A stretch of 18,676 nucleotides of DNA, taken from contig DTSG01000032.1 in assembly GCA_012965455.1 (NCBI GenBank), positions 1 to 18,676 on the forward strand. The letters are read 5' to 3'. The position numbers were made by a program, and so were the translations under genes. The notes below the pieces were generated by a model. The model was not told where the DNA came from and searched no databases. It saw only the letters and a program-made list of their open reading frames with translations. The stretch is from Planctomycetaceae bacterium (GTDB lineage Bacteria; Planctomycetota; Planctomycetia; Pirellulales; Pirellulaceae). This document shows positions 1 to 8,111 of the stretch, piece after piece; within the stretch, counting starts at the first letter, position 1; each line of letters opens with the position of its first letter.

Positions 1-483
1 GACCACGGCTGGCATCTGGGCGAGAAGAAACACTGGTGCAAGGGGGCCATCTGGGAACAGACCACCCACATTCCCTTCATCGTTCGTGGTCCGGGAATCC
101 AAAGCGGTTCCACCTGCACCCAACCTGTTAGTCTGATTGATGTTTATCCTTCGCTGGTAGATTTCGCGGGGCTGAAAATCCCAAACTGGCTCGACGGCAC
201 ATCCATCAAGCCGCAACTCGTTGATCCGACCTCGCCACGTCCTGCTGCAATTTCATCTTATGGGGAAGGGAACACCTCGATTCGCACCGAGCGGTGGCGT
301 TACATCCGTTACGAAGACGGTTCCGAAGAACTCTATGATCACCGAGTCGATCCTGACGAGTGGACCAATCTAGCTAACAAACCTAAGCACGCTAAGACAA
401 AGAAACTGTTGGCGCAGATGATCCCAGCAACGCAACATCCGGGGATCAAAGTGCAGAGCTGGTTCGATAAGTTCCAAAAGTGA
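1..483 (+). CDS. Sulfatase, C-terminal part (iduronate-2-sulfatase-like)
   Basis: The reading frame is open from base 1 and ends at TGA 481-483, giving 160 residues of a protein whose start lies outside the window. It begins DHGWHLGEKKHW, the metal-binding DHG segment that follows the catalytic core in type I sulfatases. PFIVRGPG, then LIDVYPSLVDFAGL, then WLDGTSIKPQL follow, and the end carries ELYDHRVDPDEWTNLA, the usual C-terminal subdomain of iduronate-2-sulfatase-like enzymes. These enzymes hydrolyse sulfate esters on polysaccharides and are normally exported. The active-site Cys or Ser that becomes formylglycine would lie in the missing N-terminal part, so activity cannot be judged here. 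The gene converges on the PPC-protein gene with only 23 bp between the two stops, and no clear terminator is visible there. Confidence 0.93.
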   Translation, partial: DHGWHLGEKKHWCKGAIWEQTTHIPFIVRGPGIQSGSTCTQPVSLIDVYPSLVDFAGLKIPNWLDGTSIKPQLVDPTSPRPAAISSYGEGNTSIRTERWRYIRYEDGSEELYDHRVDPDEWTNLANKPKHAKTKKLLAQMIPATQHPGIKVQSWFDKFQK

Positions 484-506
484 TCTGCCCTGCTGCTATT
501 TCCACC

Positions 507-2921
507 CTACTCTCGTACCGTGAGTGTTACATTTACGGCAGTGACCACGGTATGTTGTGGTTTACTGTCGAGGGCGCCAGTCGCTTCGAGGCTAATGGTG
601 TATTGCCCTGGTGGAAGCGAAGCCGGAATGGTAAATGGAATTTCAAGGAATCGTTCACCTTGCGCGAATGCCAGATTCTTTTGAAACATCGCACTGATCG
701 CTCTGTTCGTCGCTGTCACCTTTAATGTCATCGCATTCAACATATTGCTAGTGCGTTGCATGTTCAATTTGATAGTCAGCTGCTCGCCAGAACGTCCTGA
801 CAGCTTCCCGCTACGATCATAGATTTTGGTTACCGTGGGCATTGTACGAATCATGTTTCGTTTTTCACTCACGACCATGACGTGTTGCCGTTGGCCATGC
901 GAATCCACAAAAGTGGCATACGCCTGTGTGTAGAGTTGCGACTGGCTTTGAATATTAATATGCATCGTTTCTGGCAAATAGATGGGCATCATGAAATTCG
1001 ATGTTTCGGGTGCGATCGTTGTTGTCAGGAACTGAATTCCGTCCAAATCTCGGTTTTGCCTGTCGCAGGTCTGAATAATAACGGGCTCCTTGAATCCATC
1101 CAGACGTTCCAAGGTCATAAGATATGGATAAATCGTACCGCGATGAGCATATTGGTAAGCCTCTTCACAATAAAGACGGAAGATAGGTTTGTGAGCAACC
1201 GCAACCGCAATGAAATCTCGATAGGACGAACCCACAGCCCGCTGAAAGCTGTCATTGCCCCGATGCAGAGCAAGTAACGTACGAGATACGGGCTGGTCAT
1301 TGATGACAGCTTCTCCAAAGATCTGAAGTTCGTGGCGCATGCTCGGTTCGTTTTCCGGAAGTGTTAGTTTTAGCTTTGTATCAGGTTTGCCTTGGGCGAT
1401 AATATCATTTTCAATGGAGATTCCCTCAGGAAGCCCGGACAATCTGAGTTTGATTTCACCTTGAAAACCACCCTGTCTGTTAGCTGTTATCGGGATTTCA
1501 AGTGTCTGGCCCTGAATGATGGTAATGCAATCGCGTTGAGACTCGAGCGAAAAGTCGGGGCTCGCAGTTGATATTTCAAGCTGGTAACCCGCCTGTCGAT
1601 GGGCCGACTTGACGCCTCCAAGGCTTTGTACGTCAACAAGATACTCGCCAAGTTTCGGATTGGCCAAATGATGATAGGCCTGCAGTGTTGCATTTGTTGA
1701 CTCAAGTTTAGTTCTGGTTACGGTTTTTCCAGAAGAATCCGTAATCGTGACAATGATTAGCGAGGCGGCACTGGAATGAGACGGCGCATATACGCGAATA
1801 TCGATAGGTGCTTTTTCTGTCACGGTGAGCCTGAATCGATCATGTGAGAAGGGAGGCAGGATGCTGTTTACCGTCTGGCCAACCGTGACGGGTAATTCCG
1901 TTCGTTGCGGATCGATGTGGGGCGTAAGCACAGAAGCAGTGGGATTTAATATTCTCAATCGGGGGCGATTCGCGAATGCTTCGTCCTCCCACGTCGCATA
2001 GCTATCAGGATCACCCTCCAGAGTGATTTCGCGTTCCACGGTAACGGTTCCACCGACACCATCCATCATCAGGAATCTGAAATTTGTTGCAACGCCGGCA
2101 GGTGCACCAATTGGGAAAACGTAGGGTGCAACGGGTTTACGAGTCAGGTTCATACGATAGACATGCGACGTCGATCCATGGAATGAGACGTTTCCAACCT
2201 GAATAAAATACATGCCGGCTGCTGGTGTTTTAAACGCGAAAAGAGGATCATCTCCTATGGCGTCTTCCTGATAGCTTTGTTGCTTGCCCAAGGCATCAAA
2301 AATTGCGATTGTCGGTTCCAGCTTCGATCCGAGACGTCTTGCCAGTACTTCCCCATAAATAATTTCATCCGTTTGCAGTTGCACAGCATAGTAGTCCAGA
2401 TCACGCTCGCCGTGAATCTGTCCGTTTACGGTAACGGGAATCTTGATTGCATGAGCAGTACTGAGACTGGAGTTCGATTCCTTCTCAATAAATTCGGGCA
2501 AGTCCCCAATCACAAACGGCAACGATCCGCTACTGCCGCCAGAAGCACAAAACGTATCCCATGAAGCAACGCCCAAGGGTGCGTCTGGTTCAACACTGAC
2601 TTGCGATGACCACTGCCGCGGATAATTGATAGGGATTTCCGTTGGATCCCGTCTGGGGGAAGGTTGACCCGGGTCAAAGACTTCTGTGGATAACATTTTG
2701 TCCCCGTTAACACCGTCGCCACGAATGAAAAACTGTGTATTTGGAGGACTCTGTTCAAGTCCGATGCGGACGTTTATCGTTGTGCCGCGTCGGGCTCCGG
2801 CCGGGAAAAGATGAACGCTGTCAGGATTTTTAGTCGGGACGGGTTGAGCAAACAGCGTCGTGACTGATGTTGACAGCACAAGTGAAGTTATAACAAATGC
2901 CTTGACTCGGTATATGAACAT
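507..2921 (-). CDS. Secreted PPC-domain (pre-peptidase C-terminal) protein
   Basis: A protein of 804 residues if it starts at the ATG at 2921. The frame stays open to 3041, but that extension would overlap the preceding DUF1501 gene. The 2921 start gives a clean signal peptide (MFIYRVKAFV..., cleavage near residue 26 after FAQ). The upstream Shine-Dalgarno match is weak. Residues about 145-262 (DLDYYAVQLQTDEIIYGEV ... AAGMYFIQVGN) match the bacterial pre-peptidase C-terminal beta-sandwich. Residues about 350-455 (SHDRFRLTVTEKAPIDIRV ... LGEYLVDVQSL) look like a second, divergent copy. The rest, to the final VNVTLTVRE, is beta-rich with no enzymatic motif that I recognise. It is the third gene of a run with DUF1549/DUF1553 and DUF1501. 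In planctomycetes such PPC proteins often sit in these clusters and are thought to be periplasmic or surface binding proteins; the ligand is unknown. Confidence 0.85.
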   Translation of the reverse strand: MFIYRVKAFVITSLVLSTSVTTLFAQPVPTKNPDSVHLFPAGARRGTTINVRIGLEQSPPNTQFFIRGDGVNGDKMLSTEVFDPGQPSPRRDPTEIPINYPRQWSSQVSVEPDAPLGVASWDTFCASGGSSGSLPFVIGDLPEFIEKESNSSLSTAHAIKIPVTVNGQIHGERDLDYYAVQLQTDEIIYGEVLARRLGSKLEPTIAIFDALGKQQSYQEDAIGDDPLFAFKTPAAGMYFIQVGNVSFHGSTSHVYRMNLTRKPVAPYVFPIGAPAGVATNFRFLMMDGVGGTVTVEREITLEGDPDSYATWEDEAFANRPRLRILNPTASVLTPHIDPQRTELPVTVGQTVNSILPPFSHDRFRLTVTEKAPIDIRVYAPSHSSAASLIIVTITDSSGKTVTRTKLESTNATLQAYHHLANPKLGEYLVDVQSLGGVKSAHRQAGYQLEISTASPDFSLESQRDCITIIQGQTLEIPITANRQGGFQGEIKLRLSGLPEGISIENDIIAQGKPDTKLKLTLPENEPSMRHELQIFGEAVINDQPVSRTLLALHRGNDSFQRAVGSSYRDFIAVAVAHKPIFRLYCEEAYQYAHRGTIYPYLMTLERLDGFKEPVIIQTCDRQNRDLDGIQFLTTTIAPETSNFMMPIYLPETMHINIQSQSQLYTQAYATFVDSHGQRQHVMVVSEKRNMIRTMPTVTKIYDRSGKLSGRSGEQLTIKLNMQRTSNMLNAMTLKVTATNRAISAMFQKNLAFAQGERFLEIPFTIPASLPPGQYTISLEATGALDSKPQHTVVTAVNVTLTVRE

Positions 2922-2952
2922 GGCCGCTACCGCTTCTGGGGAAAATAAATAT

Positions 2953-4263
2953 TTAAGCGAATAATTCACGCACCACGTGCCCATCATCAACTGCGTGGAC
3001 AGGACGTCCGAGCGGCGTGTGGAGTACCTTCTTATGATCAATTCCTAGTCCATAAAGAACGGTAGCCACCATGTCCTGAGGAGTAATGGGGCGTTCAGTC
3101 ACTTCGGCACCTTGCTTGTCCGTAGCGCCAATAACCTGTCCACCCTGGACACCCCCACCGGCCATTACGATAGAGAACGCATTGGGCCAGTGATCTCTTC
3201 CTGCCAAATCGTTGATACGGGGTGTGCGACCGAATTCCGTAGTCACTACCACAAGTGTTTTTTCCAACATTCCACGTTGTTCGAGATCGGTTAGCAATGC
3301 AGGAATTGCCTGATCGAAAGCAGGGCAAAGAAGTTCTTTAAGGCTGTAAGTATTTTTACGGTGAGTGTCCCAGTGACCATTTTCCACCGCAACAAACCGG
3401 CTTCCAGCTTCCACCATGCGTCGGGCCAGCAAACAGCACTGCCCAATACTCGTCATTCCGTACGCTTCTCGCAAGGCTTCCGGTTCCCTGCCAATATCAA
3501 AGGCTTCACGTGCTTCTCTGGAAGCCATTAACTTGTATGCCTTGTTATAAAAAGTGTCGAATGATTTCACTTGAGCACCCACCCGCTCAACGCCCTGTTC
3601 GAATTGGTTGATCTGACGTAATGCCATTTGTCGAAGTTGTCCACGACGCGTGGCAACGCTGGTGGGAAGCGCGATGTCGCGAACGGAAAAGTCCGGTGCC
3701 GCTGGGTCGGAGTCTATAACAAATGGCCCATGGGCCGGCCCGAGGAATGAGGGACCGCCACTATTGAGGAAATTAGGCAATGCAATGTAGGGTGGAAGAA
3801 CTCCTGGATCACCCAGATGAGAAACCATGCTTCCAATACATGGGTGCTGGTTATTATTCTGATTGCCATTGAAGTCCCCTGCCCCAGCTTTTTTTCCTGA
3901 CATCATCACATGGAATCCGCGTCCATGGTCGCTGTCGTCATGCGTCATGCTGCGCAAGATAGCCATTTTGTCGACGACCGTGGCACATCGCGGCAGGACG
4001 TCGGAAACTTGAATCCCAGGCACGTTCGTACTGATCTTATGAAAGTCGCCACGTATTTCCGAAGGTGCCTCGGACTTCAGGTCCCACATGTCCTGATGAG
4101 GCATACCGCCGACGATGAACAGAAAAATACAATTGACATCACTGCGGTCCTGATCCTCGGACGCACAGAGATGCTGCATCCGCAGAATATCAGCCATTCC
4201 GAGACCGGCGATGGAGCCCATCCGTATAAAGTCTCGTCGGTTTGCTTTTGGTTGTTGAATCAT
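2953..4263 (-). CDS. DUF1501 family protein with twin-arginine signal
   Basis: A protein of 436 residues. The N-terminus has a twin-arginine export motif (NRRDFIR, residues 8-14) followed by a short hydrophobic stretch (MGSIAGLGMADIL), so it is probably moved folded across the membrane. Family hallmarks are present: LFIVGGMPHQDMWDLK near the start (a variant of the usual GGPSQLDLWD), SDHGRGFHVMMSG, and TTEFGRTPRIND...GRDHWPNAFSIVMAGGG in the C-terminal half. DUF1501 belongs to the alkaline-phosphatase-like fold group. Its reaction is not established. It follows the DUF1549/DUF1553 gene by 100 bp and precedes the PPC gene by 31 bp, which is the usual planctomycete pairing. A good ribosome site (GGGAG, 8 nt spacing) supports the ATG at 4263. 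Confidence 0.93.
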   Translation of the reverse strand: MIQQPKANRRDFIRMGSIAGLGMADILRMQHLCASEDQDRSDVNCIFLFIVGGMPHQDMWDLKSEAPSEIRGDFHKISTNVPGIQVSDVLPRCATVVDKMAILRSMTHDDSDHGRGFHVMMSGKKAGAGDFNGNQNNNQHPCIGSMVSHLGDPGVLPPYIALPNFLNSGGPSFLGPAHGPFVIDSDPAAPDFSVRDIALPTSVATRRGQLRQMALRQINQFEQGVERVGAQVKSFDTFYNKAYKLMASREAREAFDIGREPEALREAYGMTSIGQCCLLARRMVEAGSRFVAVENGHWDTHRKNTYSLKELLCPAFDQAIPALLTDLEQRGMLEKTLVVVTTEFGRTPRINDLAGRDHWPNAFSIVMAGGGVQGGQVIGATDKQGAEVTERPITPQDMVATVLYGLGIDHKKVLHTPLGRPVHAVDDGHVVRELFA

Positions 4264-4271
4264 AATGATAG

Positions 4272-4276
4272 CTCCC
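4272..4276 (-). promoter_or_regulatory. Ribosome binding site of the DUF1501 gene
   Basis: GGGAG on the minus strand, 8 nt before the ATG at 4263. It confirms the annotated start, and contrasts with the upstream gene of the same run, which has no such site. Confidence 0.6.
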
Positions 4277-4363
4277 AGACATTCGTCGTGAGGAAAACAG
4301 CCATGCTGGTATTCTATTTCATTCTCAATGGAACGTCTGTATCAATCTACTTTTATGCAGTTG

Positions 4364-6790
4364 TTATTTAACAAACAAAAAGTCATAGGAATTAAGCATG
4401 ACCCACATAAAGTCCTCGATTCCTTGGCGTCTGTCCTTATCCCGCAGGAGTTGAATGCCGATCCGTAGTTCTTTACTGCTTGGAGGTCGGCCGATGGTCG
4501 CCAACGATATTTCATTAATAAGGTCGGCGTTGCTCAGTGAACTTCGGGAGAGCGCCGTGACGCGCCCATCCGGAGCCTGAAGTTTTTGTTCTATTTCCCG
4601 GGCATTGAGCAGATGCAAGGCTTGCGCGATAGTGGGATCACCACTGCTGCCGCATTCACAGGGGGATTCCCTTAGACTTCGACCAAAGGTGTCCAGAAAA
4701 TAGGACGGCAGCTGATTGTCCCAGAGTTCAATCGCCCGTGTACCGTGCGGGTGACCTGCATATTTTTCCGGTGCACCGGTCACATGGCAAATGGCATCCA
4801 GCATGACCTCGGCGGGAAGTCGGCGAACTAAATAGTGACTGTATGACTGATTATCTGTGTGGTTCGATTCGCTTGGCGTGCTGGACAATTGAAACGTATG
4901 GCTATTGAGGATCTTCCGCATAAGATCTCTGAGATCAAACTCGTTTTCAATAAGCCGTTCAGCTAGATGATCCAGTAATTCAGGATTGGTTGGTGGATTT
5001 GTTTCTCGAAAATCATCTTCGGGTTCGACCAGTCCACGCCCCATTAGATGTTTCCAGATGCGGTTGGCAACCAAACGGGCAAAGAATGGATTTTGCGGCG
5101 ACGTGACCCAGGCGGCCAATTCCGGACGGGGATCGGTAGTGTCGTCGGCAGTCGTGGGTTTACCGGCAAGAGGTTGCGTCTTCACAGATTGATTAATGAC
5201 GGGAATGGCAATCGACTGATGCCCAGGATGATAGATAAGCTCTCGGTTTTCGTCGAGTTTTACCCGTTGCATGCCGTTAAAAAAACCAGCGAGCCCATAA
5301 AAGTCTGCCTGCCCCCATTTCTCGAATGGGTGGTGATGGCACTGAGCGCAATCCATCCGTATCCCTAAGAATGCCTGACTGATTGCTTTCGTCACATCCT
5401 CCGGTGTACGTTGACTGCGGTAGAAATTAGCGGGGCCCACGTTCCCAGTATTTCCCGTTGCGATGATAACATCGTACACCCAATCATCGTAGGGTCTGTT
5501 CTCCTGTATTTGCTTTCGGATCCAGCGATGGAAAGTGTAAGCACTGCGACCACCGATCGTCTTTGAATTGATCATCATGATGTCCGACCAGCGTTGCGTC
5601 CAATAGTTGATGTAATCCTCCGACACCAAAGCCTCTTCGATAGCGGTGGCACGCTTATTGGGCGAATCATTGGCCAGGAATGCCTGCACCCGTCCCGACG
5701 TGGGCAGTGTCCCTGTCGTTTTGACAAAGAGCCTCCTAATAAAAGTGGCATCGTCACATTGTTCAGAAGGATTGATCCGCAGTTGTTCCCATTTGTCCCA
5801 TGCCAGGTTGTCGATTTCGTTTTGATTGGAAAACCATTCGGGACGAATCAGTTTATCTGTTCCTAGTTGGGGTATGACCACACGGGCGACATCCACTTTT
5901 CCCATGTAACTGATCGTGATCGCGGCCTCGCCAGCCAATTTTCCGGTCTCAATCACACCCTTTATGTTGCAGTCTGCGATCACTTCCATATTGGTGGTAT
6001 AGGTAGCTGCGCGGGTGACATCCCTGATACTACCATCACTGTAAGTTGCGACGACACGTAATTGCTGTAACGTCCGGGGAGTCATGCTGCGGGTTTCAGG
6101 TGTAACATCAATCTGTGTTACGGTGGGTGTCTCGTTGCTGCCCCATGGTAATCCTTGATTAATCCATTCGCGCAATAACTCCGCATCCTGTGAGTCCACT
6201 TTCATGCGGGCGCCGCCGCCGTGTGCCACCAATCCCGTAGCTTTGCTGTAAATCAGGCTTTGCTCGATTGCCCCAGGAAAAATTCGCCGCCCTCGACTTT
6301 GTCTGGTAAGTGCCTCGAAATCCGTTAGCGGGTCGAAACCGAATACGCTTAACTGAAATCCATTTTGTCCGCCCTGACGGCCATGACACCCTCCACTGTT
6401 GCAGTGGCGTTTGGTCAGTAGCGGAATTATATCGACTTCAAAACTGATCGCGGGATACTCGCTATATCCACGAACGATAACTGGGATAGAGGTTGTAAAT
6501 CCCTTAACGCTTACCTGCAGCGAAGTCTGACCCGCGCGAAGACCTAAAACGAGCGAATCCATTAGAGTAGCAATACCTTCGTCAGCAATACTAATTTGTG
6601 CCTGATGCGTTAGGTCGACGGGAGGCTGATCCTCCCTTCGTCCCGTGATGAGTATCTGTGTCTGACGATTTCCCCCCGTGATTACAATCGTCGAAGGTTC
6701 AATATCAATAGACTGAAATTCTGCCCCCTGCGCCGATTGGGTAATGACCAGCAGGAGAATACATGCGGCAAGTGAGCGAATGAGGATCAT
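4364..6790 (-). CDS. DUF1549/DUF1553 cytochrome-like protein with Big_2-type N-terminus
   Basis: A protein of 808 residues with a signal peptide (MILIRSLAACILLLVITQSAQGA, cleavage near residue 23). Residues about 28-108 resemble an Ig-like Big_2 domain (PSTIVITGGNRQTQILITG ... AGQTSLQVSVKG), and a second one lies at about 225-306. Between them is a PSCyt1-type cytochrome segment with CNSGGCH (Cys130, Cys135, His136), a CX4CH spacing, followed by GQNGFQLSVFGFDP. DUF1549 covers about 328-508 and contains a canonical CAQCH motif (481-485). DUF1553 covers about 555-800 (NPFFARLVANRIWKHLMGRG, RRLPAEVMLDA, LHLLNAREIE). Such proteins occur almost only in planctomycetes and Verrucomicrobia-like bacteria and are thought to be extracytoplasmic haem proteins; substrate and partner are unknown. 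It is the first gene of the run with DUF1501 and PPC, and has its own near-consensus promoter. Confidence 0.94.
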   Translation of the reverse strand: MILIRSLAACILLLVITQSAQGAEFQSIDIEPSTIVITGGNRQTQILITGRREDQPPVDLTHQAQISIADEGIATLMDSLVLGLRAGQTSLQVSVKGFTTSIPVIVRGYSEYPAISFEVDIIPLLTKRHCNSGGCHGRQGGQNGFQLSVFGFDPLTDFEALTRQSRGRRIFPGAIEQSLIYSKATGLVAHGGGARMKVDSQDAELLREWINQGLPWGSNETPTVTQIDVTPETRSMTPRTLQQLRVVATYSDGSIRDVTRAATYTTNMEVIADCNIKGVIETGKLAGEAAITISYMGKVDVARVVIPQLGTDKLIRPEWFSNQNEIDNLAWDKWEQLRINPSEQCDDATFIRRLFVKTTGTLPTSGRVQAFLANDSPNKRATAIEEALVSEDYINYWTQRWSDIMMINSKTIGGRSAYTFHRWIRKQIQENRPYDDWVYDVIIATGNTGNVGPANFYRSQRTPEDVTKAISQAFLGIRMDCAQCHHHPFEKWGQADFYGLAGFFNGMQRVKLDENRELIYHPGHQSIAIPVINQSVKTQPLAGKPTTADDTTDPRPELAAWVTSPQNPFFARLVANRIWKHLMGRGLVEPEDDFRETNPPTNPELLDHLAERLIENEFDLRDLMRKILNSHTFQLSSTPSESNHTDNQSYSHYLVRRLPAEVMLDAICHVTGAPEKYAGHPHGTRAIELWDNQLPSYFLDTFGRSLRESPCECGSSGDPTIAQALHLLNAREIEQKLQAPDGRVTALSRSSLSNADLINEISLATIGRPPSSKELRIGIQLLRDKDRRQGIEDFMWVMLNSYDFLFVK

Positions 6791-7082
6791 GGATTAATTA
6801 TAAAATAAACAGTTGTATTATCAATACCCTTCGTACAGAACCGCCGCCGGACAAGGGTACCGACACTGTAGATTGCAGGGATGAAGTGACTCTGGAGAAG
6901 GTACTCCTCATGGTGAACCAAGCGAAACGACTACAGATAGGGACTGTAACTTATCAAGCAATTCGTGCCATGATTTGGTAAATTGGTTGAACGTCGTCTC
7001 GAGTTGATATTACAAACCATGCTCCACACATGTTTTTGGACCGCATGAATACCGCAGAATTCATTTTGTCAGATGCAACGCA
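6791..7082. other. Divergent intergenic region between DUF1549/DUF1553 and GH18 genes
   Basis: 292 bp between two divergent genes. The left end holds the minus-strand promoter described separately. I found no convincing -35/-10 pair or Shine-Dalgarno site for the GH18 gene on the plus strand. A 22-codon frame at 6910-6978 has no supporting evidence. Confidence 0.5.
6797..6824 (-). promoter_or_regulatory. Sigma-70-type promoter giving a probably leaderless transcript
   Basis: On the minus strand, TTGATA (6824-6819), a 16-nt spacer and a perfect TATAAT (6802-6797). Only 6 nt separate the -10 box from the ATG at 6790, so the expected transcription start falls on or next to the start codon. No Shine-Dalgarno sequence is present in those 6 nt (TAATCC). 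It should drive the DUF1549/DUF1553, DUF1501 and PPC run. Confidence 0.7.
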
Positions 7083-8051
7083 ATGATAGCGAAAACAAAA
7101 GCGAAAATTTCAGTGCGCCTGCTATTTCTTCTATCGGTGCTGTCGGCTTTATTGATTTTCGACACGCTGAATGCACAAAGTCCACCGAGCAAATTCGCCG
7201 TCATCGGATACCTACCGGAATATCGACTCAATTCGATCAAGCCGGATGCTTTAAACGGAGTTACTGATTTGATCTATTTCGGACTCGTCCCTAATAAAAA
7301 CGGTCGTCTAGCAGAAACCCCCATACCCCGTGCGGCATTGATTAAGCTCCAGTCCATCAAACAACAGTCCGACTGTCGGTTATTACTTTCCGTCGGTGGG
7401 TGGGATCGTTCAAACGGATTTGCGGAACTGACTTCGTCCGCAGCAACTCGCCAGATTTTTATTCACAACCTCGTTCAGTATTGCCGGCAAAATGGCTTCC
7501 ATGGAATTGACTACGACTGGGAACATCCAAAAACCAAAATTGAATTATCTAATTACGTCAAACTGATAACGGAAACCAGTAATGCCTGCCATCCACACAG
7601 CATGATTGTTACAGTAGCACAGGCCGCGTGGCAAAATCTTGGTAAAGATGCCTATCAAGCAGTCGATCGTGTTCACTTAATGACTTATGACCACGAATTT
7701 CCACATGCGACCTACGATAAAAGCACCAAGGACATCGAACGGGTGATTGGCTGGGGTTGCGCTCCTGGAAAATTGGCGCTAGGAATACCCTTTTACGGAA
7801 GAAACAAAGATCGCAAGGCTCGCACTTACGCAGAAATCACAGCAAATCAACCAGTAGATGCAACCAAGGACCTGATCGCTGGTTTTGCCTTCAATGGTCA
7901 GGCGACGGTTGCCAAGAAGGTCCGTTACGCTGCGGAACAAAAGCTCGCGGGCGTGATGATCTGGGAATTAGGACAGGATTCCAGTCGGTCAGAATCAGGA
8001 TTATTGGAGGCTATTAGGAAACAAGTAAAGTCAGCCGCGACAGGGAAATAG
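7083..8051 (+). CDS. Secreted glycoside hydrolase family 18 (chitinase-like)
   Basis: A protein of 322 residues made of a signal peptide (residues 1-31, ending LNAQ) and one GH18 TIM barrel, with no visible chitin-binding domain. Landmarks in order are VIGYLPEY (40-47), LLSVGGWD (101-108, the SxGG motif of strand 3), FHGIDYDWEHP (139-149, the catalytic strand-4 motif), HLMTYDHEFP (198-207), LALGIPFYGR (231-240) and GVMIWELGQD (290-299, the strand-8 Trp). GH18 enzymes cut beta-1,4 links next to N-acetylglucosamine by substrate-assisted catalysis. The acid Glu147 and both Asp143 and Asp145 are present. The first Asp of DxxDxDxE is replaced by His140. It could be a chitinase, an endo-N-acetylglucosaminidase or a peptidoglycan-related glycosidase. 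No Shine-Dalgarno site is obvious. It stands alone between two minus-strand runs, converging on the DUF1592/DUF1588 gene 60 bp away. Confidence 0.93.
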   Translation: MIAKTKAKISVRLLFLLSVLSALLIFDTLNAQSPPSKFAVIGYLPEYRLNSIKPDALNGVTDLIYFGLVPNKNGRLAETPIPRAALIKLQSIKQQSDCRLLLSVGGWDRSNGFAELTSSAATRQIFIHNLVQYCRQNGFHGIDYDWEHPKTKIELSNYVKLITETSNACHPHSMIVTVAQAAWQNLGKDAYQAVDRVHLMTYDHEFPHATYDKSTKDIERVIGWGCAPGKLALGIPFYGRNKDRKARTYAEITANQPVDATKDLIAGFAFNGQATVAKKVRYAAEQKLAGVMIWELGQDSSRSESGLLEAIRKQVKSAATGK

Positions 8052-8071
8052 TGATCAAGGGCTTACGTCGG

Positions 8072-8083
8072 CGTGACGTCACG
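8072..8083. repeat. 12-bp perfect palindrome in a convergent gap
   Basis: CGTGACGTCACG reads identically on both strands. It lies in the 60-bp gap between the convergent GH18 and DUF1592/DUF1588 genes, with another short palindrome (CAGCGCTG, 8093-8100) close by. It could be a protein-binding site or part of a bidirectional terminator structure; no T-run follows. Confidence 0.4.
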
Positions 8084-8111
8084 TTGACTGAGCAGCGCTG
8101 AAACAATCTAG

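Noticed and set aside
882..1277. 131-codon plus-strand frame inside the PPC gene
   Set aside because: It is the opposite-strand shadow of a well-supported coding region and shows no recognisable domain.
2922..3041. 40-codon N-terminal extension of the PPC protein
   Set aside because: It would overlap the DUF1501 coding region and put a polar stretch before the signal peptide that starts at 2921.
6910..6978. 22-codon frame with AAGG 8 nt upstream in the DUF1549/DUF1553-GH18 gap
   Set aside because: Too short and featureless; no conservation can be judged, and a chance frame of this size is expected.
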